Shown here in pieces: positions 1-4,938 of a DNA stretch of 13,394 nucleotides. Both the position numbers and the translations under genes were made by a program. The stretch is taken from NCBI GenBank assembly GCA_027296525.1, contig JAPUJA010000352.1, positions 1 through 13,394 on the forward strand, in the 5' to 3' direction. The notes under the pieces are model-generated. The model was not told where the DNA came from and searched no databases. It was given only the letters and a program-made list of their open reading frames with translations. Every line of letters starts with the position of its first letter. The first letter of the stretch is position 1. Origin of the DNA: Pseudomonadota bacterium. Its GTDB lineage: Bacteria; Pseudomonadota; Alphaproteobacteria; UBA828; JAPUJA01.

Positions 1-285
1 ACCGGGGAGCGTAACCGATCCTGCGCCGCCCGCGTCATCGAACACGACGATGCTCTTCAAGACATCGTCCACCTGCTCGAGAGGCACCGTGAGCGTAAGC
101 TCTTCGGTGCCATCGACGGTGGTTCGGTACTCGAAATAGCCGACGCCTGCGCTCGAGAGCATGACGCGCTCGAGCTTGAGCCCCTCGGCGGCGTATCCCG
201 CTGTCGCGTAAAAGAGCCAAGAGAGGCCGAGGAGGATCAGATATCCGAAGACCCAGAGCGCCCGATGCGGATGAACTATCGCCAA
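1..285 (-). CDS. DUF4139-like exported protein, N-terminal part (runs off the left edge)
   Basis: Only the first 95 codons are present. Translation from the TTG at 283-285 gives a short basic start, a hydrophobic stretch (about residues 9-30, WVFGYLILLGLSWLFYATAG) and a likely signal-peptidase site near AGYAAEG, so the protein is probably exported. The mature part begins with LERVMLSSAGVGYFEYRTTV and continues with LEQVDDVLKSIVVFDD. From memory this matches the N-terminus of DUF4139-domain proteins of alphaproteobacteria, whose function is unknown. TTG is chosen because GGAGG sits five bases upstream and no ATG exists in this frame before the upstream stop near 430. A GTG at 295-297 is the alternative, but it would place the GGAGG inside the gene. 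The frame is open to the window edge. Confidence 0.72.
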   Translation of the reverse strand, partial: MAIVHPHRALWVFGYLILLGLSWLFYATAGYAAEGLKLERVMLSSAGVGYFEYRTTVDGTEELTLTVPLEQVDDVLKSIVVFDDAGGAGSVTLPG

Positions 286-362
286 TGTCGCCTCCACTGC
301 GTTATTCGGAGCCGAGCCTCGCGGCCAGATGTTGCCTGTCCGGCGAACGCCGTCATTCGACA

Positions 363-416
363 GGGGCTCATCGGCCGACGATCGACCCGCCGCGGGCCCG
401 TCGGCCGACGAGCCCC
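363..416. repeat. Large inverted repeat (REP-like hairpin)
   Basis: Two 18-base arms, 363-380 and 399-416, are complementary at 17 of 18 positions and flank an 18-base GC-rich spacer. The core is TCGGCCGACG, itself nearly palindromic. It lies between the small four-cysteine gene and the DUF4139-like gene, both on the minus strand. No T-run follows the hairpin on either strand, so it is not a standard intrinsic terminator. A dispersed REP-type palindrome or an mRNA-stabilising hairpin is more likely. Confidence 0.6.
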
Positions 417-482
417 GGATGTTGGGGTAATTTCAAGAGAATTGGACGCCGTCTCGGCGCGATCCTTGCCCGCGATCCTTCC

Positions 483-662
483 CTATTTATCCCCGGCAAC
501 GCGCGCGCTGCCGACGCTGCCTTCACGCCATATCTGACTGCTCTTGCACTTCCGGCAGATCCGGTTGTGGCGTCCTTCGGACACGAATTTCTTGCTGCAC
601 ATGAGGCAGCGGCGCGGGAGCATCGGCCCCATCACGGGCTTCGGTTTTGAAAATTTCGCCAC
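483..662 (-). CDS. Small four-cysteine (zinc-ribbon-like) protein, 59 aa
   Basis: A 59-residue protein read from a GTG at 660-662. It begins MAKFSKPKPVMGPMLPRRC and carries CLMC (residues 19-22) and CRKC (residues 36-39), with H32 in RHNRIC between them. The CxxC-13-CxxC spacing is typical of a small treble-clef or zinc-ribbon fold, so zinc binding is inferred. The sequence is rich in Lys and Arg, which would suit nucleic-acid or protein binding. The upstream GTG gives a basic N-terminus and is preferred, although the ribosome binding site (GAGAAAA) is weak; ATG at 630-632 would give 49 residues and keep both CxxC pairs. From memory, similar short proteins of unknown function occur in Rhizobiales. 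A TATAAT on the minus strand at 690-695 could be its -10 box. Confidence 0.6.
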   Translation of the reverse strand: MAKFSKPKPVMGPMLPRRCLMCSKKFVSEGRHNRICRKCKSSQIWREGSVGSARVAGDK

Positions 663-998
663 GGCGCTTTTCTCGGGTCGTTTTGCTCAATTATAACCCA
701 CTGTAGGGCCGAAAGGTGGCGAAAAGAGGGCGATCCCTCGCGCCCGGCCCGCACGGCGGGTGGTAAGGCGTTAACGATAGGGCTTGGGCGCGCTTCGACC
801 CGCTCAGGGAAGCCGATGATAAGGGCATCGGACGGCGAACGACCTCGGGCTCCATTTGCCAAGATGTCCCGTGCGGGCTGGAGCTCGCCGAAGGATCCGC
901 CCTCGACTCGCCCTGCCGCGGCGGTCATTGTCGCCGGGGCGCGAACCTATCCTAGGATGCTTAAGAGCCGCGCAGGCGACGCGCGAGGGGAGGCGACG
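663..998. other. Intergenic region between divergent genes
   Basis: A gap of 336 bases separates the small minus-strand gene from the plus-strand DUF5943 gene, so both promoters should lie here. Open frames cross it but lack family resemblance and ribosome binding sites. Visible elements are a minus-strand TATAAT (690-695), a perfect 10-base palindrome ATCCTAGGAT at 949-958 about 40 bases before the DUF5943 start, and the ribosome binding site GGGGAGG just before 999. The palindrome could be an operator, but nothing else supports this. Confidence 0.5.
690..695 (-). promoter_or_regulatory. Candidate -10 box for the small four-cysteine gene
   Basis: The minus strand reads TATAAT here, 27 bases before the GTG start at 662, which would leave a leader of about 20 bases. 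No good -35 match is visible 16-18 bases upstream, so this rests on the -10 hexamer and its position only. Confidence 0.3.
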
Positions 999-1526
999 AT
1001 GGCAAAACCCGAGGTTCCGATCGAGGTTGATTCCAAGACGGGGGTCTGGAGCACCGACGGCCTGCCGATGATGTACATCCCGCGGCATTTCTTCGTGAAC
1101 AATCACAAGGCGGTGGAAGAGGCCCTCGGGGTCGAGGCCTATGCCGCCGGGCTCTATGACGCCGGTTATCGTTCGGCCTATTTCTGGTGCGAGAAGGAGG
1201 CGGCGACCCACGGGCTTTCCGGCATTGACGTCTTCCGTCATTACATGAAGCGCATCTCGCAACGGGGCTGGGGCCAATTCACGGTGCTCGAGGCCGACCC
1301 GTCGACGGGGCGGGCGCGGGTGCAGGTCGATCATTCCGTGTTCGTGCTTGAATATGGCACGAACGCCGGGCGCAAGGTCTGTTACATGTACACCGGCTGG
1401 CTTTCCGGCGCGCTCGAATGGGTGGGGGAGAATCTCGGCCACAACTACAAACTCACCTGCGCCGAGAGAGCCTGCGCGGCCGACGGGCGTTCGGATCACT
1501 GTCTGTTGGGGGTCACGCCCGCCTGA
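999..1526 (+). CDS. DUF5943 family protein with V4R-like C-terminus, 175 aa
   Basis: A 175-residue soluble protein starting MAKPEVPIEVDSKTGVW. The start at 999 is set by GGGGAGG six bases upstream; the frame stays open to 816, but that extension has no ribosome binding site and looks non-coding. Notable blocks are PMMYIPRHFFVNNH (about 23-36), YRSAYFWCEKEAATHGLSG (57-75) and a C-terminal CAERACAADGRSDHCLLGV (154-172). The last block resembles the cysteine-rich end of V4R (4-vinyl reductase) domains, which bind small hydrophobic ligands or metal. From memory, DUF5943 proteins occur beside dimethylglycine/glycine-betaine demethylation genes (dgcAB), which suggests a role in methylamine or C1 catabolism; that is inference. 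It is the only well-supported plus-strand gene in the window and is convergent with the HAD gene. Confidence 0.85.
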   Translation: MAKPEVPIEVDSKTGVWSTDGLPMMYIPRHFFVNNHKAVEEALGVEAYAAGLYDAGYRSAYFWCEKEAATHGLSGIDVFRHYMKRISQRGWGQFTVLEADPSTGRARVQVDHSVFVLEYGTNAGRKVCYMYTGWLSGALEWVGENLGHNYKLTCAERACAADGRSDHCLLGVTPA

Positions 1527-1532
1527 TGGCGC

Positions 1533-1555
1533 AAGGGCCGCGGCTTCGCCCTTTC
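1533..1555. terminator. Weak hairpin between convergent genes
   Basis: AAGGGC (1533-1538) and GCCCTT (1548-1553) can pair around a nine-base loop in the 38-base gap between the DUF5943 stop and the HAD stop. A short TTT follows on the plus strand. The location fits a terminator, but the stem is short and the T-run poor. Confidence 0.3.
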
Positions 1556-1564
1556 GTCAATCGG

Positions 1565-2245
1565 TTAAAGATCTTTTCGCCGTTCCCACTTAACGACGCG
1601 CCAATTATTTTCGCGCGCGAGAGCCTTTAACTTTTCGTTGGGATTCACCGCGACGGCTTGCCCCACCTTTTCGAAAATCTGGATATCCGAAATGCTGTCG
1701 CCGTAATACACGGCGCAACGAAAGTCTATGCCGCGATCCCGGCAGTATTGGAGCCCGCGTTTCAATTTACCGTCCCGAATGCAAAAAAGCCCAACGATTC
1801 TTCCTGTATACGTGCCGTCTTCGAGCTCCAGTTCGGTACAGGCCACATCGGAAAGACCGAGCGCCGCGGCTATTGGTGTCACCATGACCCGGGTTGATCC
1901 CGAAAGCATTACGACTGGGATACCCCGGTCTTTCCACATTTCAATTTCCATCCGCGCATGTGGATAGATTTTGTCGCTTATATATTTTTGAAAATTATCA
2001 CGCGCCAGCGATTCCATGCGATCGGGAGTTTGACCGATAAATTCACGCAGGATGAATTCCAGGTGCTCTTTTTCCGGCGTTTGGCCCGCCGCGTGGAGGT
2101 CAACATAGTGTTGTTGTTTTGCACGATGCTCTTCGGGAACCATTCCCAGGTCAGCGAGCATATTCTTCCATGTCAGTTCGCAATCCGTGTCGATCAATGT
2201 GTGATCGCAATCAAAAAAAACAATGTCAGGTTGATCTATTCTCAT
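1565..2245 (-). CDS. HAD superfamily phosphatase (HAD-IB / SerB-like), 226 aa
   Basis: All four HAD motifs are visible: motif I FDCDHTLID (nucleophile D12, acid D14), motif II VVMLSGS (S115), a motif III lysine in DGKLKRG (K160 or K162) and motif IV YGDSISD (D183, D187). The long helical insert between motifs I and II, residues 20-105, is a C1-type cap, as in the HAD-IB/SerB group. The protein should be a cytoplasmic phosphomonoesterase; the substrate is unknown. Motif I has His where Gly is usual (DxDGT), which may affect the cap loop. ATG 2245 is the only start downstream of the in-frame stop; its ribosome binding site is poor, but it overlaps the preceding micro-ORF as ATGA, so it may be translationally coupled. 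Codon use is visibly more AT-rich than in neighbouring genes. An eight-T run lies within the motif I codons. Confidence 0.87.
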   Translation of the reverse strand: MRIDQPDIVFFDCDHTLIDTDCELTWKNMLADLGMVPEEHRAKQQHYVDLHAAGQTPEKEHLEFILREFIGQTPDRMESLARDNFQKYISDKIYPHARMEIEMWKDRGIPVVMLSGSTRVMVTPIAAALGLSDVACTELELEDGTYTGRIVGLFCIRDGKLKRGLQYCRDRGIDFRCAVYYGDSISDIQIFEKVGQAVAVNPNEKLKALARENNWRVVKWERRKDL

Positions 2246-2310
2246 TGGCTTCGAAGCCCATCGTGCACGGCACCGATTTCATGTTGGTTCTCATGGCGTG
2301 TAAGTTTCAT
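2242..2310 (-). CDS. Possible 22-codon micro-ORF coupled to the HAD gene
   Basis: An ATG at 2308-2310 opens a 22-codon frame (MKLTRHENQHEIGAVHDGL plus RSQ) whose TGA overlaps the HAD ATG as ATGA. A GTG at 2314-2316 in the same frame is another start. No strong ribosome binding site or known family is seen. It could be a leader peptide that feeds ribosomes to the poorly initiated HAD gene, or leftover from a broken upstream gene. Confidence 0.25.
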   Translation of the reverse strand: MKLTRHENQHEIGAVHDGLRSQ

Positions 2311-2330
2311 CGCCACGCCCGGTTCATCGA

Positions 2331-2468
2331 TCAGATCGCCAGACGATTGATAAATTCATCAAATTCATCGTCCGGTAGTTCGACCGTGTGGCAATTCTCA
2401 GGAAACCTTCCGTTTTCAACGTCTTCTCGATATTCTCTGTAGGCGGCGGCCCGCTCGAGGTCGCTCTG
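2331..2468 (-). pseudogene. C-terminal remnant of a PanB-like (ketopantoate hydroxymethyltransferase) gene
   Basis: The minus strand encodes SDLERAAAYREYREDVENGR followed by FPENCHTVELPDDEFDEF and then INRLAI before a TGA at 2331-2333. The pattern Y-x(2)-DVE-x-G-x-FP-x(3)-H resembles the C-terminus of PanB, the enzyme that makes ketopantoate for coenzyme A. The frame continues upstream into the agmatinase 3' end without ATG, GTG or TTG, and without PanB-like sequence, so only the last roughly 45 residues survive. The upstream part (2440-2535) is GC-rich and the downstream part AT-rich, so the fragment appears to be cut at a junction. The family call is from pattern memory on a short piece; other C-termini with a similar Y..DV..G.FP pattern are possible. 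Confidence 0.4.
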
Positions 2469-2535
2469 GCCGACGGGTGATCCTCGAGCCGGGGTGATCT
2501 TAAGGCCTTGAGCGCAGGAGGGACCGGCGCGCGCT

Positions 2536-3519
2536 TTAAGCCTTCTTGCGCCGGGCGACGGCCTCGGCGAGGGTGCAGAGGATCTCGTACATCATCGTCG
2601 CGCCCACGAGCGCGGTGTTGCCCGATGGGTCAAGCGGCGGCGCGACCTCGACGACGTCGCCGCCCACGAGCTCGAGACCGCGAAGACCGCGCAGCAGGGC
2701 TTGCGCCTCGATCGTGGTGATGCCGCCGACCTCGGGCGTGCCCGTGCCCGGGGCGTAGACCGGATCGAGCCCGTCCACGTCGAATGAGATGTAGGTCGGG
2801 CCGTCGCCCACGACGCGCCGCGCCTCGGCGATCACGGCCTCGACCCCCATCTTCGTGAACTCCTCCATGAAGATCACGCGCATGCCGTTCTCGATCGAGA
2901 AGCCCCAGCCCTCTTCGGTGTTCTGGGCGCCGCGGATGCCGATCTGCACGGCGCGCTTCGGATCGAGCAGACCCTCCTCGACGGCGCGCCGGAAGGGCGC
3001 CCCGTGGGTGAATTTCGAGCCCAGGAATTCGTCCCAGGTGTCCGTGTGGGCGTCCACATGCACCATGCCGATGGGCCGATCGGCCGCGATCGCGCGGAAG
3101 ATGGGGAGTGTGATCGAATGATCGCCGCCCGCGCTCAAGGGCGCGGCCCCGGCGCCATGGATGCGCTCGAAGAATTCCGTGATGTCGTCGAGGCTCTTCT
3201 CCAGATGGAAGCCATGCTTGATGATCGCGTCGCCCACATCGGCGACGCGGCAGAGCTCGTAGGGGTTCACGCGGGTCACATGGTGGATCGAGCGCATGAA
3301 GCTCGACATGTTGCGAATCTCGCGGGGCCCGTGGCGCGCGCCGGGGCGGTGGGTGACCGCGGAGTCGAACGGCACGCCTGAGAGCGCGATATCGAGCCCG
3401 GTGGGGTCGCGCTGGAGCGGCGCGCGCATGAAGGTCGCGATGTCCGTGTAACGCGGCGCGTGCATGGGATTGTAATCGTCGCTCGTCGACAATCCTGGAT
3501 CGTCCGCCTTATCGTTCAT
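2536..3519 (-). CDS. Agmatinase / ureohydrolase family protein (SpeB-like), 327 aa
   Basis: A manganese ureohydrolase of the arginase/agmatinase family. It hydrolyses a guanidino compound to an amine plus urea in the cytoplasm. The metal-binding motifs are intact: GGDHS (H134), DAHTD (D156, H158, D160) and SFDVDGLDP (D247, D249), with the conserved E291 in EVAP. Length suits agmatinases and guanidino-acid hydrolases (about 300-330 aa). The substrate cannot be fixed from sequence alone; agmatine, guanidinobutyrate or guanidinopropionate are all possible. The start MNDKADDPG is chosen because AAGGGAGG lies upstream at a suitable distance; the frame is open to 3633, but that Pro/Arg-rich extension looks non-coding. 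Its neighbours are the alpha/beta hydrolase 110 bases upstream and the PanB-like remnant directly downstream. Confidence 0.9.
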   Translation of the reverse strand: MNDKADDPGLSTSDDYNPMHAPRYTDIATFMRAPLQRDPTGLDIALSGVPFDSAVTHRPGARHGPREIRNMSSFMRSIHHVTRVNPYELCRVADVGDAIIKHGFHLEKSLDDITEFFERIHGAGAAPLSAGGDHSITLPIFRAIAADRPIGMVHVDAHTDTWDEFLGSKFTHGAPFRRAVEEGLLDPKRAVQIGIRGAQNTEEGWGFSIENGMRVIFMEEFTKMGVEAVIAEARRVVGDGPTYISFDVDGLDPVYAPGTGTPEVGGITTIEAQALLRGLRGLELVGGDVVEVAPPLDPSGNTALVGATMMYEILCTLAEAVARRKKA

Positions 3520-3629
3520 CGCGCCGCCTCCCTTGAAATCAGCCGAGCGCCCCTTGCTGGGACGGGCCATCTTCGACCGAGCGGCTCTGGGAGTCCAGGC
3601 CGGAGCGGGGACCGGGCCGGCGCGCCCGC

Positions 3630-4397
3630 TCAACGGTGACGGGCGAGGAAGCGGGCGGTCGCCTCGATCACGGCCTCAGGATGGGCGTGATGCGGCGCGT
3701 GGCTGTCGCCGGCGAGGAGCAGCCTTTCGCAAGGGCCGGCGGCCTGATGCTCGATCGTGTCGAGCTGCGCCGTGCTTCCATAGGGATCGCCTTCGCACTG
3801 GATGAGAAGCGCGGGCGAGCTGACACGGGGCAGGAACGCCTCGATGTTCCAGTCGCGAAACTCGGGCGCGAGCCAGATGTCGTTCCATCCCCAGAAGGCG
3901 TTGTCGGGGTCCCGGTGGTAGCGGCCAAGCTTGGCCGGCAAATCCGTCGTCTCATAGAGCGTCTTCGCTTTTTTGATGCCGACGATCGCCACCTCCTCGA
4001 CGAAGGCGTGGGGCGCTTCGAGGATGAGCCCGGCGGGGCTGGGCTCGCGGCCTCCGGCATAGATGAGCGCGATCGAGGCGCCGTCGCTGTGGCCGAAGAG
4101 GTAGAACGGCGGCTCGATCTCGAAATGCGCGATCAGTCGCGGGAGCGTTTTCTCGGCCTCGAGATGCATGTAGTCCGCCCGGCGCTTGCCCTCGAGGGCT
4201 GAGGAGTCGCCATAGCCGTAACGGCTGTAGAGCAGGAGGCCCGCGCCCGTCGCTTCGGCGAGCCGCAAAGGGAAGTCCCGCCACATCGCGATGCTCCCCA
4301 AGCCCTCATGCAGCAGGATGATCGTCGGCGCCTTGCCCGGCGCCGGGCCGATCCAGAGGCTGTCGATCCGCCTCCCGTCGATCTCTATTTGGGCCAT
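3630..4397 (-). CDS. Alpha/beta hydrolase, 255 aa
   Basis: A single-domain alpha/beta hydrolase. The oxyanion-hole loop is LLHEGLGSIAMWRDFP (28-43), the nucleophile elbow GHSDGAS (S104), the acid probably D204 in CEGDPYG, and the catalytic His H233 in AGDSHAPHH or one of the following histidines. A cap of about 60 residues, including DNAFWGWNDIWLAPEF, lies between S104 and the acid. No signal peptide is visible, so it should be cytoplasmic. The substrate is unknown; this group includes esterases, C-C hydrolases and lactonases. ATG 4397 is preferred because the conserved fold begins right after it (MAQIEIDGRRIDSLWIG) and GAAAGAG lies upstream. The frame is open far upstream into a receiver-domain fragment, but a terminator lies between them. 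Confidence 0.88.
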   Translation of the reverse strand: MAQIEIDGRRIDSLWIGPAPGKAPTIILLHEGLGSIAMWRDFPLRLAEATGAGLLLYSRYGYGDSSALEGKRRADYMHLEAEKTLPRLIAHFEIEPPFYLFGHSDGASIALIYAGGREPSPAGLILEAPHAFVEEVAIVGIKKAKTLYETTDLPAKLGRYHRDPDNAFWGWNDIWLAPEFRDWNIEAFLPRVSSPALLIQCEGDPYGSTAQLDTIEHQAAGPCERLLLAGDSHAPHHAHPEAVIEATARFLARHR

Positions 4398-4492
4398 GTC
4401 GGCTCTTTCGCGCCCGCGGCGGACCCGGCCTTCACCTATCGCCTCCCGACGATCCCCCGTCCGGTGGTGTCCCCCCTCAGGCAGATGATCGC

Positions 4493-4524
4493 AAGAAAAA
4501 AAGCGGCGCCCGATGGCGCCCTTT
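4493..4524 (-). terminator. Rho-independent terminator after the receiver fragment
   Basis: On the minus strand a stem GGCGCC-ATCG-GGCGCC, extended by AAAG/CTTT around one bulged base, is followed by a run of seven T (4496-4502 on the plus strand are A). This is a standard intrinsic terminator. It lies 96 bases before the alpha/beta hydrolase start, so the hydrolase needs its own promoter or read-through. Confidence 0.75.
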
Positions 4525-4530
4525 GCGTCT

Positions 4531-4835
4531 TTAGGGACGGAGGTTAAGGGGAGGCGAGCCGGGTTTGGCCGCGCGGGCGAGGCTTCGTCCGCCAGGATAA
4601 CCGTGCGCGTGCCCGAGGCCCGATCGTGGAACGTCTCAAGCCCGCCGAGGCTGTTCATTCCCGGCAGGTCGATCGAGAGCACCGCGACGTCCAGATGGTC
4701 TTTCGTGGAGGCCAGACTGAGAGCCTGATCGAAATTCGAGGCGCCGCAAATCTCGGTGTCCGCGGTCATGCTCTTGAGATAAATCGTCAGGGCGTCGCGG
4801 AAGAGCTTGTGGTGATCGGCGAGGAGCAGACGCAT
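4531..4835 (-). pseudogene. Truncated, degenerate response-regulator receiver domain
   Basis: The ATG at 4833-4835 opens MRLLLADHHKLFRDALTIYL, the N-terminus of a NarL/LuxR-type response regulator. Resemblance continues through VAVLSIDLPGMNSLGGLETF to RTVILADEAS (about residue 86), then stops. Key residues are altered: the usual second acidic residue is H8, the phospho-acceptor Asp in the VLLDLxLPGM motif is S54, and the conserved Thr/Ser after beta-4 is A82. It cannot be phosphorylated in the normal way. The last receiver helix and any HTH output domain are missing. The frame has no stop before the hydrolase, but both other frames have a TAA (4544-4546 and 4531-4533) just before the terminator. 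A small indel that lost the original stop is therefore plausible. A stand-alone, phosphorylation-independent receiver-like protein is the alternative. Confidence 0.6.
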
Positions 4836-4938
4836 GCGTCCAATCCGAAGAAGATGAGCGAAGTCTTTAATCGCCCACCGTGATTACTTCTTTAGGGAGA
4901 ACCGGTTGACGGTTGGTTAAGGAGGATGCGAAGCGCCC

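Noticed and set aside
816..998. N-terminal extension of the DUF5943 gene to 816
   Set aside because: There is no ribosome binding site at 816, while GGGGAGG stands before the ATG at 999 and the family-like sequence begins there.
804..1499. A 231-codon minus-strand open frame opposite DUF5943
   Set aside because: The plus-strand gene has a strong ribosome binding site and conserved blocks, so the minus frame is its shadow.
3520..3633. N-terminal extension of the agmatinase to 3633
   Set aside because: The extra 38 residues are Pro/Arg/Ala-rich without family resemblance, and a strong ribosome binding site precedes ATG 3519.
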